DNA of 13,661 nucleotides. Source: Gaiellasilicea sp035525905 (GTDB taxonomy: Bacteria > Actinomycetota > Thermoleophilia > Gaiellales > Gaiellaceae). Position numbers and translations under genes: made by a program. This document shows, in pieces, positions 1-6,081 of the stretch. The notes below the pieces were generated by a model, which was not told the origin of the DNA, searched no databases, and saw only the letters and a program-made list of their open reading frames with translations. How positions within the stretch are numbered: the stretch's first letter is position 1; each line of letters opens with the position of its first letter. The DNA is taken from assembly GCA_035525905.1 (NCBI GenBank), contig DATLDK010000045.1, forward strand, positions 1-13,661, read 5' to 3'.

Positions 1-1091
1 AGCTTCTCACGGTCGAAGTCGGAGTCGGTGTTCTCGACCTCCGCCTTCAGCTGCTTGATCCGGCTCTTGATCGCGTCGGCATCGCCGGCGCCATCGATGA
101 TCGTGGTCGAGTCCTTGTCGATCACGACGCGACGAGCCTTGCCGAGCTGGGAGAGCTTCGTGTTCTCGAGCTTGAGGCCCATCTCCTCGGTGATCACCTC
201 CGCGCCCGTGAGGATCGCGATGTCCTCGAGCATGCGCTTGCGGCGGTCACCGAAGCCCGGCGCCTTGACCGCGACGGCGGTGAAGGTGCCGCGCAGCTTG
301 TTGACCACGATCGTCGCGAGCGACTCGCCCTCGACGTCCTCGGCCACGATCAGCAGCGGACGACCGGCCTGGATCACCTGCTCGAGCACCGGCAGGACGT
401 CCTTGACGGCGCCGATCTTCTGGTTCGCGACCAGGATGAACGGGTCGTCGAGCACTGCCTCCATGCGCTCGGCGTCGGTGATCATGTACGGCGAGAGGTA
501 GCCCTTGTCGAACTGCATGCCCTCGGTGAACTCGAGCTCCAGGCCGAACGTCTGGCCCTCCTCGACGTTCACGACGCCGTCCTTCCCGACCTTCTCGATC
601 GCGTCCGCGATCACGTCGCCGATCTCCCGCTCGCGCGACGAGATGGTGGCGACGCGGGCGATGTCCTCTTTGCCCGAGACGTCGGTCGACTGCTTCTTCA
701 GATCTTCGACGACGGCCAGCACGGCCTCCTCGATGCCGCGCTTCAACCCCATCGGGTTGGCGCCGGCAGCGACGTTCTTGAGGCCTTCCCTGACGATCGC
801 CTGGGCGAGCACGGTCGCGGTCGTCGTGCCGTCGCCGGCGACGTCGTTGGTCGCCGTGGCGACCTCGCGGACGAGCTGTGCGCCCTGGTTCTCGAACGGG
901 TCCTCGACCTCGATCTCGCGGGCGATCGTGACACCGTCGTTCGTGATCGTCGGCGCGCCGTACTTCTTGTCCAGCACGACGTAGCGACCCTTCGGGCCGA
1001 GCGTCACCTTGACCGCATCGGCCAGGATGTTGACGCCGCGCTCGAGTGCGCGCCGTGCATCCTCGTTGAACTTGAGCTCCTTGTGAGCCAT
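1..1091 (-). CDS. groEL: Chaperonin GroEL (60 kDa), 3'-truncated by window edge
   Basis: ATP-driven folding chaperone of the cytoplasm, working as a double ring with GroES. The 363 visible residues run from MAHKELKFNEDARRALERGV through the equatorial and intermediate domains and most of the apical domain; the family is about 540 residues, so roughly a third lies beyond position 1. Diagnostic motifs are VTLGPKGR near residue 29, the nucleotide-binding GDGTTTATV with Asp87, and GFGDRRK in the apical region. The start ATG is preceded by AGGAGG ten bases upstream. It lies 42 bp behind groES on the same strand, so the two form a groESL operon, presumably repressed through the CIRCE element upstream of groES. 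Some actinobacteria carry two groEL copies; the C-terminal tail that helps separate them is not visible here. Identity is certain. Confidence 0.98.
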   Translation of the reverse strand, partial: MAHKELKFNEDARRALERGVNILADAVKVTLGPKGRYVVLDKKYGAPTITNDGVTIAREIEVEDPFENQGAQLVREVATATNDVAGDGTTTATVLAQAIVREGLKNVAAGANPMGLKRGIEEAVLAVVEDLKKQSTDVSGKEDIARVATISSREREIGDVIADAIEKVGKDGVVNVEEGQTFGLELEFTEGMQFDKGYLSPYMITDAERMEAVLDDPFILVANQKIGAVKDVLPVLEQVIQAGRPLLIVAEDVEGESLATIVVNKLRGTFTAVAVKAPGFGDRRKRMLEDIAILTGAEVITEEMGLKLENTKLSQLGKARRVVIDKDSTTIIDGAGDADAIKSRIKQLKAEVENTDSDFDREK

Positions 1092-1101
1092 AGCTGTAGT
1101 T

Positions 1102-1107
1102 CCTCCT
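1102..1107 (-). promoter_or_regulatory. Shine-Dalgarno site of groEL
   Basis: A perfect AGGAGG on the minus strand, ten bases before the groEL ATG. The eleven bases GAACTAGGAGG around it are repeated exactly in front of groES, so both chaperonin genes use the same strong initiation signal, unlike most genes in this window. Confidence 0.85.
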
Positions 1108-1133
1108 AGTTCCCTGTAGTTCGAATTCGCTGC

Positions 1134-1439
1134 TTAGACCCCGGCGCGGTCGCCGACGACCTTGGCCAGGACGTCCGACTCGCGCAGGATCAGCACGTCG
1201 TCGGCGCCGACCTTGATCTCGGTCCCGCCGTACTTGGAGAAGATGATCTCGTCACCCTCCTCGACGTCCATCTTGATGTACTCGCCGTCCTCGTCGCGAG
1301 GGCCGGGACCGACTGCGAGGACCTTGCCGCGCTGCGGCTTCTCCTTCGCCGTGTCGGGCAGCACGATGCCGCTGACGGTGATCTCCTCTTCCTCGAGGAT
1401 CTCCACGATCAGCCGGTCACCGAGAGGCTGCAGATTCAT
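1134..1439 (-). CDS. groES: Co-chaperonin GroES (10 kDa)
   Basis: Seven-subunit lid of the GroEL chamber, cytoplasmic. The 101-residue product begins MNLQPLGDRLIVEILEEEE and contains the GroEL-contacting mobile loop at about residues 16-36 (TVSGIVLPDTAKEKPQ) followed by RGKVLAVGPG, all standard for the family and of normal length. A longer reading from position 1463 would add eight residues but would swallow the AGGAGG that sits seven bases before the ATG at 1439, so the ATG is chosen. It is the first gene of the groESL operon. A perfect CIRCE operator lies 38 bp upstream, so heat-inducible repression by HrcA is expected from knowledge of such operons; hrcA itself is not in the window. Confidence 0.98.
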   Translation of the reverse strand: MNLQPLGDRLIVEILEEEEITVSGIVLPDTAKEKPQRGKVLAVGPGPRDEDGEYIKMDVEEGDEIIFSKYGGTEIKVGADDVLILRESDVLAKVVGDRAGV

Positions 1440-1446
1440 GTGTTTG

Positions 1447-1452
1447 CCTCCT
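1447..1452 (-). promoter_or_regulatory. Shine-Dalgarno site deciding the groES start
   Basis: AGGAGG on the minus strand, seven bases before the ATG at 1439. It rules out the in-frame upstream ATG at 1463 as the real start. Confidence 0.85.
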
Positions 1453-1476
1453 AGTTCGGACACTTTGTGACAGTTC

Positions 1477-1503
1477 CTGGCACTCTCGTATGCAGAGTGC
1501 CAG
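1477..1503. promoter_or_regulatory. CIRCE operator (HrcA binding site)
   Basis: A perfect 9-bp inverted repeat with a 9-bp spacer, CTGGCACTC-N9-GAGTGCCAG. The CIRCE consensus is TTAGCACTC-N9-GAGTGCTAA; the inner seven bases match except G for A at the third arm position, and the outer bases differ in a compensated way that keeps the symmetry. Its position upstream of groES and on the groESL control region is the classical one. It also sits 75 bp before the divergent Nudix gene, so that gene could be affected too; this last point is inference. Confidence 0.93.
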
Positions 1504-1518
1504 CGGCAATGGTACCAA
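1489..1518 (-). promoter_or_regulatory. Candidate groESL promoter overlapping CIRCE
   Basis: On the minus strand a TTGGTA (plus-strand 1513-1518) and a TGCATA (1489-1494) are separated by 18 bp, a plausible sigma-70-type pair. The -10 hexamer would sit inside the CIRCE spacer, so bound HrcA would block it directly. The match to consensus is only moderate and no transcript start can be seen. Confidence 0.35.
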
Positions 1519-1560
1519 GTTCAGACGGCGTGCACCACCGGTCTCCCGCTCCCATCGGCG

Positions 1561-1573
1561 CTTTGTTACAAAG
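1561..1573. repeat. Small inverted repeat at the Nudix gene start
   Basis: CTTTG-TTA-CAAAG, a perfect 5-bp inverted repeat ending at the start region of the Nudix gene. Its left part, CTTTGTTACA, recurs with one mismatch as CTTTGTGACA at 1463-1472, next to the groES Shine-Dalgarno site. It could be an operator or part of a weak -10 (TACAAA, six bases before the ATG at 1579); chance is also possible at this length. Confidence 0.3.
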
Positions 1574-1578
1574 TGGCG

Positions 1579-2013
1579 ATGAAGCGCGAGTTCTCGGCGG
1601 GCGGGGTGCTCGTCCGGCGCATGCAGGGCCGCTGGTGGCTCGCGGCGATCAGGCCAAGGGGCAAGCCGGCGGGCGTGTGGGCGCTGCCGAAGGGATTGAT
1701 CGACCCAGGCGAGACGGGCGCCGACACGGCCGTGCGCGAGGTGGGCGAGGAGACGGGGCTGAGCGGCCGGCTCGAGCAGAAGCTCGGGGACGTCCGCTAT
1801 GTCTACAGCCGCGGCGGCGAGCGGATCTTCAAGGTGGTCAGCTTCTTCCTGCTGCGCTGGAGCGGGGGCCGGATCGGCGAGATCCCGGCGGGAATGGAGC
1901 TCGAGGTCGCCGAGGCACGCTGGCTCCCGCTCGACGACGCGCCTCGCCTGCTCGCCTACGGCGGCGAGCGCGACATGGCGAAGCGGGCGATCGAGGCGCT
2001 GCCGAGCCTATGA
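1579..2013 (+). CDS. Nudix hydrolase (MutT-like)
   Basis: Hydrolyses a nucleoside diphosphate linked to another group, in the cytoplasm; the substrate cannot be read from the sequence. The 144-residue protein is a single Nudix domain. The full box G-x5-E-x7-REV-x-EE-x-GL is present at residues 39-61 (GLIDPGE...REVGEETGL), preceded by the usual FSAGGVLVRR strand and followed by a WLPLDDAPRLL helix region seen in small MutT/diadenosine-polyphosphate hydrolase-like members. There is no Shine-Dalgarno site. GTG at 1573 is in frame two codons before the ATG at 1579. The ATG is preferred because TACAAA six bases before it could serve a leaderless transcript. It diverges from groESL, and the CIRCE element lies between them. 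It reads in the same direction as the ASCH gene, with start codons 16 bp downstream at the nearest. Confidence 0.92.
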   Translation: MKREFSAGGVLVRRMQGRWWLAAIRPRGKPAGVWALPKGLIDPGETGADTAVREVGEETGLSGRLEQKLGDVRYVYSRGGERIFKVVSFFLLRWSGGRIGEIPAGMELEVAEARWLPLDDAPRLLAYGGERDMAKRAIEALPSL

Positions 2014-2014
2014 T
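2009..2014 (+). promoter_or_regulatory. Possible -10 box for the ASCH gene
   Basis: TATGAT, a near-perfect -10 hexamer overlapping the Nudix stop codon. It ends nine bases before the GTG at 2024 and fifteen before the ATG at 2030, so a leaderless or very short-leader transcript is possible. Spacing fits the window's TAnnnT-N7 pattern less well than the other examples. Confidence 0.35.
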
Positions 2015-2029
2015 CTCCGAGCCGTGGCG

Positions 2030-2386
2030 ATGTACGCGCTCAACTTCTATTCCCCGCTCGTTGCGGACCAGCTGAGGACGCATCGCAAGACCGCGACCAT
2101 CCGCCTCGGGGACAAGTCCGGGAAGTACAAGAAGGGGATGATCGTGACGGTGCTCGTCGGCGTGCGCTACGGGCAGCGGGAGAAGATCTTCGACGCGGTC
2201 ATAGACAAGGTCGAGGTGAAGCAGATCAACGAGCTCTCCCCGCGCGAGATCGAGCACGACAACCCGGAGATCCGGCGACCCGACGAGATGTCCCGGTTCC
2301 TCGGGCAGCTGTACAACCGCGAGGTCTCCGAGGACGAAACCGTGACCGTGATCCGCTTCTCGCAGATCATCGGCTCGATGTTCTAG
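2030..2386 (+). CDS. ASCH-domain protein
   Basis: The ASCH fold (named after ASC-1 homology) is related to PUA domains and is thought to bind RNA or modified nucleotides; the exact role of this small bacterial type is unknown. The 118-residue product is one domain. RTHRKTATIRLG at residues 16-27 matches the KTxTIR ligand-side motif of the family, followed by KYKKGMIVTVLVG, the KVEVKQINELS region at 61-70, and the closing strand VTVIRFSQI. A GTG at 2024 two codons upstream is an equally possible start; it would put the start ten bases behind a TATGAT. The triplets GTG-GCG-ATG occur identically at the start of the Nudix gene. It lies 16 bp downstream of the Nudix stop, and the cyclase follows at once, so co-transcription is plausible. 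Confidence 0.85.
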   Translation: MYALNFYSPLVADQLRTHRKTATIRLGDKSGKYKKGMIVTVLVGVRYGQREKIFDAVIDKVEVKQINELSPREIEHDNPEIRRPDEMSRFLGQLYNREVSEDETVTVIRFSQIIGSMF

Positions 2387-2389
2387 GAG
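2385..2389 (+). promoter_or_regulatory. Shine-Dalgarno site arguing for a CTG start of the cyclase
   Basis: AGGAG overlaps the TAG stop of the ASCH gene and lies six bases before an in-frame CTG at 2396. No comparable site precedes the GTG at 2507. It therefore supports initiation at the CTG. Confidence 0.5.
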
Positions 2390-2395
2390 CCGAGG

Positions 2396-3703
2396 CTGGT
2401 CCTCGTCGCCGCTCTGCTCGCCCTGCCGCTCGTCGGGCTTGCCCTTCTGCTCGCGGCGCCTTCTGCGGATGTCCACTGGCAGCACCAGCCGTCGCACTTC
2501 TGGCTCGTGCTCGTCACCGCCGGTCTGAACGCCGCCCTCGCCTACGCGACAGGAGCGGCCGCGCGGCGCCGCGGCGACCGCCGCGTCTACCTCGTGTCGC
2601 TCGGGTTCCTCGCCGCTTCCGGATTCCTCGCCCTGCACGCGCTGGCCACGCCCCAGGTCTTGCTCGACAGGCCCAACCTGGGATTCGTGATCGCCACGCC
2701 GATCGGGCTCGTGCTCGCCAGTGGGTTCGCCGCACTCTCGGCGCTCGACCGCGAGCTGGTCCGGCCACGGTTGCTCGAGCTCGGCCTTCTGGTCGGGCTC
2801 GCGGCCTGGCTGGTCGCCTCGCTGGCCGTCTTCCCGGAGCTCGACGACGTGACGATCCCCGATCGGCTCTCGGTGCCCCTCGTGGCGCTCGCCGTTGTCG
2901 GCTCCGCGCTCTACTGCTTCGCGGTCGTCCGCTATGCGCAGCGGTGGAGAGAGCGCCGGTCGGGGCTTCTCCTCGCCTTCGCCGTCGCCTTCGTGCTGCT
3001 CGCCGAGGCGATGGTCGCAGTGGCGGCGGGGCGGAGCTGGCACGCCTCCTGGTGGGAGTGGCACGTGCTGATGCTGATCGCGTTCGCACTGATCGCCTGG
3101 GCGGCGCACCGCGAGTGGCACGAGGAGCGCTTCAGCCCGCTCTACGGCGACGAGACGGCCGCGGGAACGCAGGAGCTCTCGGTCCTCTTCGCCGACCTCC
3201 AGGGCTTCACGTCGTTCTCCGAGACGCAACAGGCCGACGAGATCAGCCGCGTGCTGAACACGCTCTTCGACGCGGCCATTCCCGAGATCGAGCGGCAGGG
3301 CGGCGAGATCGACCGCCTCATCGGCGACGCCGTCTTCGCGCGGTTCACCGGTGACGACCACGCCGAGCGGGCAGCGCGGGCGGCGCTGGGCCTTCAGAAG
3401 GCAACGTCGGCCGTCGCGGCGGATCATCCCGCCTGGCCCCGGTTCCGCGCGGGCGTCAATACGGGCGAGGCCAGCGTCGGCGTGCTCGGAAGCGGCAGTG
3501 GCCGCACCTACAGCGCCATCGGCGACACGGTCAATCTCGCCTCCCGGATCGAGGGCCTCGCGCCCGCGGGTGGAGTCGCGATCAGCGCCGCCACTGCCGC
3601 CAAGCTCCTGGGGGCCCAGACCGAGCCGCTCGGGACGGTGAGCGTGAAGGGGCGCACACAGCCCGCGGAGGTGCTGCTGCTCGTGAAGCTGCCGGGGAGC
3701 TAG
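2396..3703 (+). CDS. Membrane-bound class III adenylate/guanylate cyclase
   Basis: Makes cyclic AMP or GMP from the nucleotide triphosphate as a membrane-anchored dimer. From a CTG at 2396 it is 435 residues: eight hydrophobic helices up to about residue 237, then a catalytic domain at about 257-435. Both metal-binding Asp residues are present, in LFADLQGF (Asp267) and LIGDAVFA (Asp311), as are the transition-state Asn380 and Arg384 in TVNLASR. The adenine-selecting Lys and Asp/Thr positions hold Arg307 and Ser373. No ATG, GTG or TTG lies in frame between the ASCH stop and GTG 2507, yet those codons encode a clean first helix. With it the positively charged loops (RRRGDRR, QRWRERR) and the catalytic domain all fall inside. 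GTG 2507 (398 residues) is the conservative alternative. Its stop overlaps that of the convergent zinc-ribbon gene. Confidence 0.9.
   Translation: MVLVAALLALPLVGLALLLAAPSADVHWQHQPSHFWLVLVTAGLNAALAYATGAAARRRGDRRVYLVSLGFLAASGFLALHALATPQVLLDRPNLGFVIATPIGLVLASGFAALSALDRELVRPRLLELGLLVGLAAWLVASLAVFPELDDVTIPDRLSVPLVALAVVGSALYCFAVVRYAQRWRERRSGLLLAFAVAFVLLAEAMVAVAAGRSWHASWWEWHVLMLIAFALIAWAAHREWHEERFSPLYGDETAAGTQELSVLFADLQGFTSFSETQQADEISRVLNTLFDAAIPEIERQGGEIDRLIGDAVFARFTGDDHAERAARAALGLQKATSAVAADHPAWPRFRAGVNTGEASVGVLGSGSGRTYSAIGDTVNLASRIEGLAPAGGVAISAATAAKLLGAQTEPLGTVSVKGRTQPAEVLLLVKLPGS
3700..3703. other. Interlocked convergent stop codons (CTAG)
   Basis: The palindrome CTAG supplies TAG to the cyclase gene on the plus strand and TAG to the zinc-ribbon gene on the minus strand. 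There is no room for a terminator between them. Confidence 0.95.
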
Positions 3704-3975
3704 CGGCCGGGCTTGCGGATCCGGACCCCGAGCACCTCGGGAGGGCGGATGGCCTCGCCGCACTCCTCGCACTCCACGGCGAACGCTGACGGGAAAGGCG
3801 CCGTGCATGCGGGGCAGCGGTTCCGGGTCTCGCCGCCGCAGTGAGGGCACGCGGCCGGTAGATCGCCCTCTCCCTCGAGGAAGTAGCGCCAGACGGAGCC
3901 GCAATCGAGGCAGAAGCAGGTGTAGTCGCCCAACGTCTTGCGGCGTTCCTCCTGGATCCAGTTCCGCTTCGCCAC
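3700..3975 (-). CDS. Small double zinc-ribbon protein
   Basis: I do not recognise a named family. The 91-residue product, MAKRNWIQEERRKTLGDYTC and onward, has four CxxC knuckles: Cys22-Cys25, Cys43-Cys46, Cys54-Cys57 and Cys69-Cys72. They would form two zinc ribbons, the second resembling CPAC...CEEC rubredoxin-type knuckles. No enzyme domain or membrane segment is visible, and a nucleic-acid- or protein-binding adaptor role is only a guess. The frame stays open upstream to 4515, but the extension runs antisense through the exporter gene and is not credible. The GTG at 3975 is chosen because a TAGAGT lies exactly seven bases upstream, indicating a leaderless mRNA. It is divergent from the exporter gene with only 28 bp between start codons, so the two could be co-controlled. 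Confidence 0.82.
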   Translation of the reverse strand: MAKRNWIQEERRKTLGDYTCFCLDCGSVWRYFLEGEGDLPAACPHCGGETRNRCPACTAPFPSAFAVECEECGEAIRPPEVLGVRIRKPGR

Positions 3976-3982
3976 GAATTCG

Positions 3983-3988
3983 ACTCTA
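3983..3988 (-). promoter_or_regulatory. -10 box of the zinc-ribbon gene (leaderless)
   Basis: TAGAGT on the minus strand, seven bases before the GTG at 3975. A transcript starting the usual distance downstream would begin at the start codon. It is separated by only two bases from the oppositely directed box at 3991. Confidence 0.5.
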
Positions 3989-3990
3989 GC

Positions 3991-3996
3991 TAGGGT
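3991..3996 (+). promoter_or_regulatory. -10 box of the exporter gene (leaderless)
   Basis: TAGGGT, seven bases before the TTG at 4004. Spacing and context match the boxes in front of E1alpha, lipB and lipA. No recognisable -35 hexamer is seen; it would fall inside the zinc-ribbon coding sequence. Confidence 0.5.
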
Positions 3997-4003
3997 TTCC
4001 GGC

Positions 4004-5464
4004 TTGCCAGACCGCCACGTGAATCCCTGGCTCGTCCTCTGCCTCGTCTGCATCGCGCAGTTCATGGTCGTCCTCGATGCGACGATCGTGAACGTCGCGC
4101 TGCCGTCGATCCAGACCGACCTGAAGCTCGCGGAGAACGACCTGCAGTGGATCGTGAACGCGTACACGCTGACGTTCGGCGGGTTCCTCCTGCTCGGGGG
4201 CCGGGCCGGCGACCTGATCGGCCGTAAGCGGGTCTTCCTCGCCGGCGTCGTCGTCTTCACCGTCGCTTCGTTTCTGAACGGCATCGCGGAGTCGTCCACG
4301 TGGCTGATCCTCGCCAGGGGCCTGCAGGGGCTCGGCGCCGCCCTCGTCGCACCGGCGGCGCTTTCGATCCTGACGACGACGTTCGCCGAGGGCCAGGCAC
4401 GGACGAAGGCCTTGGGCGTGTGGGCCGGCATTGCGACGGGCGGCGCGGCCGTCGGACTGCTGCTCGGCGGGATCCTCGTCGAGTACCTCTCCTGGCCCTG
4501 GATCTTCTTCGTCAACGTGCCGGTGGGGATCGCCGCCTTCGTCGCCTCACTGGTCTACGTGCCCGAGTCGCGCGCCGAGGCCGAGCACAGGATCTTCGAC
4601 CTGCCGGGCGCAGTGACGGTCACGGCCGGCCTGATCTCGCTCGTCTACGGGATCGTCAACGTGCAGAAGTCCGGCTGGACCTCGTGGAGCACGATCGGCT
4701 TCGGGCTCGCCGCGGTCATCCTGCTGACGGCCTTCATCCTGATCGAGCTCCGCCAGAAGGCGCCGCTCGTCCGCCTGGGGATCTTCCGCGTCCGGACGCT
4801 CCGGACCGCGAATCTCTCGATGCTGCTCGTGGCGTCGGGCCTCTTCGCGATGTTCTTCTTCACCACGCTTTACGTGCAGCGCGTGCTCGGCTTCTCGCCG
4901 CTCGAGGCGGGCCTTGCCTTCCTGCCCGTGACAGTCGGGATCGGCATCGGCGCGGCGCTGTCGCAAACCGCCGTGAAGCGGATCGGCATTCGCATGACCT
5001 CGATCATCGGCATGTCGATCGCCACGGTCGGGATGCTGCTCCTGCTCACGAGCGACGCGAACGGGTCCTATCTGGCCGACGTCCTGCTCGGCCTGGGCCC
5101 GCTCTCCGTCGGTATGGGTCTGACGTTCGTACCGGTGACGCTACTCGCGACGAGCGGCGTCGAGCACGAGGACGCCGGGCTCGCATCGGGCCTCTTCAAT
5201 ACGTCGCAGCAGGTGGGCGGCGCGCTCGGGCTCGCAATCCTCTCGACGTTGGCGGTCAACCGGACGGAGCACCATCTCGGCGGCTTGCCGGGACAGCCGA
5301 CGGCGGCCAACCAGGGTGAGGCTCTGGTGACGGGCTTTCACGCGGCCTACTTCGGGGGTGCGCTCTTCTTCCTCGCAGGGATCATCGTGATGGTCATGAC
5401 GCTGAGCCGAGCAGACGAGGAGCAGGTCGACACCGATCGCCCGATGACCGAGCTCGCCGCCTAG
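4004..5464 (+). CDS. MFS drug exporter, DHA2 (EmrB/QacA) family, 14 helices
   Basis: Proton-driven export of drugs or other toxic compounds across the cytoplasmic membrane; the substrate is not readable. The 486-residue product is almost wholly hydrophobic, with length and pattern of the 14-helix DHA2 group. Visible family motifs are LDATIVNVALP in helix 1 (residues 24-34), LQWIVNAYTL, motif A GGRAGDLIGRKRV (65-77), motif C GGAAVGLLLGG (146-156) and WIFFVNVPVG. An ATG at 3938 is in frame but lies within the opposite zinc-ribbon gene and lacks any signal. TTG at 4004 is preferred because TAGGGT lies exactly seven bases before it; GTG at 4019 is a third option that still keeps helix 1. No TetR or MarR regulator is adjacent. 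Its stop is interlocked with that of the convergent LURP-like gene. Confidence 0.93.
   Translation: MPDRHVNPWLVLCLVCIAQFMVVLDATIVNVALPSIQTDLKLAENDLQWIVNAYTLTFGGFLLLGGRAGDLIGRKRVFLAGVVVFTVASFLNGIAESSTWLILARGLQGLGAALVAPAALSILTTTFAEGQARTKALGVWAGIATGGAAVGLLLGGILVEYLSWPWIFFVNVPVGIAAFVASLVYVPESRAEAEHRIFDLPGAVTVTAGLISLVYGIVNVQKSGWTSWSTIGFGLAAVILLTAFILIELRQKAPLVRLGIFRVRTLRTANLSMLLVASGLFAMFFFTTLYVQRVLGFSPLEAGLAFLPVTVGIGIGAALSQTAVKRIGIRMTSIIGMSIATVGMLLLLTSDANGSYLADVLLGLGPLSVGMGLTFVPVTLLATSGVEHEDAGLASGLFNTSQQVGGALGLAILSTLAVNRTEHHLGGLPGQPTAANQGEALVTGFHAAYFGGALFFLAGIIVMVMTLSRADEEQVDTDRPMTELAA
5461..5464. other. Second pair of interlocked convergent stop codons (CTAG)
   Basis: CTAG again provides both TAG stops, for the exporter (plus) and the LURP-like gene (minus). 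The three bases that follow, CGG, are also the same as after the CTAG at 3700. Confidence 0.95.
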
Positions 5465-6042
5465 CGGGACTGGAGCGCGTCGAGCGCGATCCCGAGCGAG
5501 ACCGCGAGACGCCGGTCGATCTGCCGTTCGACGTCGCCGCTGACGTCCAGGTCGTATGTGTCGCGGATGCCGAAGCGCCGGTTCAGGTCGCCCACGTGCC
5601 GTTCCCCGGCATCGATCGTGAAGTGGAATGGAATCGGCACGAAGTCTCCGTACGGAACCGCATCGATCACGCGCCGGAGGATCGCCACCGGAACGGAGCG
5701 CTCCTTCGCCACGGCGAGCTCCTGCTCGTCCGCGCCCATGATCGACCAGGTCGACCGGAGCAGGGATTTGCCGAACACCTTTCCGAGCACGCCGATCCTC
5801 TCACCGGCCGGCGTCGTCACGTCGTAACGGCCGCCGAACTCCATCAGCGAGCGCGCCTTGATCCGCCACAGCTCCTCCGCCTCGTTCTCGTCCGCGAAGA
5901 AGCGGATGTCCTCCTTGATCGCCATCCGCTTCTGCCTCACGAACGCGACGGGCGTGGGCCCGGCCGAAATGCGGTAGAGGTTGACCATCGGCCGAATCAG
6001 CTGGTCGATCGTGAACCGGTCTTCTTGCAGCCAGTCCGACAT
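5461..6042 (-). CDS. LURP-one-related / phospholipid-scramblase-like protein
   Basis: A soluble 193-residue protein with the tubby-C-terminal-like beta-barrel pattern of the LURP-one (DUF567) and scramblase families; no biochemical role is firmly known for bacterial members. The pattern shows in VAFVRQKRMAIKEDIRFF (residues 33-50), LWRIKARSLMEFGGRYDV (59-74), the turn RIGVLGKVFGKSLLRSTWSI (82-101) and a final VGDLNRRFGIRDTYDLDV with predicted C-terminal helix. There is no signal peptide or transmembrane helix. The ATG at 6042 has TAGGAT eight bases before it and no Shine-Dalgarno site, so it too looks leaderless. It diverges from the dehydrogenase operon with 39 bp between start codons. Assignment rests on recalled family pattern, so function stays open. 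Confidence 0.75.
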   Translation of the reverse strand: MSDWLQEDRFTIDQLIRPMVNLYRISAGPTPVAFVRQKRMAIKEDIRFFADENEAEELWRIKARSLMEFGGRYDVTTPAGERIGVLGKVFGKSLLRSTWSIMGADEQELAVAKERSVPVAILRRVIDAVPYGDFVPIPFHFTIDAGERHVGDLNRRFGIRDTYDLDVSGDVERQIDRRLAVSLGIALDALQSR

Positions 6043-6050
6043 CTACACCG

Positions 6051-6056
6051 ATCCTA
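6051..6056 (-). promoter_or_regulatory. -10 box of the LURP-like gene
   Basis: TAGGAT on the minus strand, eight bases before the ATG at 6042. It faces away from the E1alpha box at 6069-6074, twelve bases apart. Confidence 0.45.
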
Positions 6057-6068
6057 CTCGGGGTCGAC

Positions 6069-6074
6069 TATCGT
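6069..6074 (+). promoter_or_regulatory. -10 box of the dehydrogenase operon (leaderless)
   Basis: TATCGT exactly seven bases before the E1alpha ATG at 6082, with no Shine-Dalgarno site between. It is probably the promoter of the whole E1alpha-E1beta-E2 unit. Confidence 0.55.
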
Positions 6075-6081
6075 TCGGGCC

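Noticed and set aside
28..984. Plus-strand open frames over the groEL region
   Set aside because: They are Ser/Arg/Thr-rich shadows of groEL on the minus strand.
1838..3904. A 688-codon minus-strand open frame opposite the Nudix, ASCH and cyclase genes
   Set aside because: Its product is a low-complexity Arg/Gly/Glu/Asp/His mixture without motifs, while the plus strand there carries three recognisable families. High GC removes stops from the antisense frame.
3938..4003. An upstream ATG start for the exporter at 3938
   Set aside because: It would lie inside the divergent zinc-ribbon gene and add residues before the normal family start; TTG 4004 has a -10 box at the window's typical spacing.
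3976..4515. A 271-residue version of the zinc-ribbon protein starting at 4515
   Set aside because: The extra N-terminal part is antisense to the exporter and of Arg/Pro/Ser composition; only the last 91 residues look like a protein.
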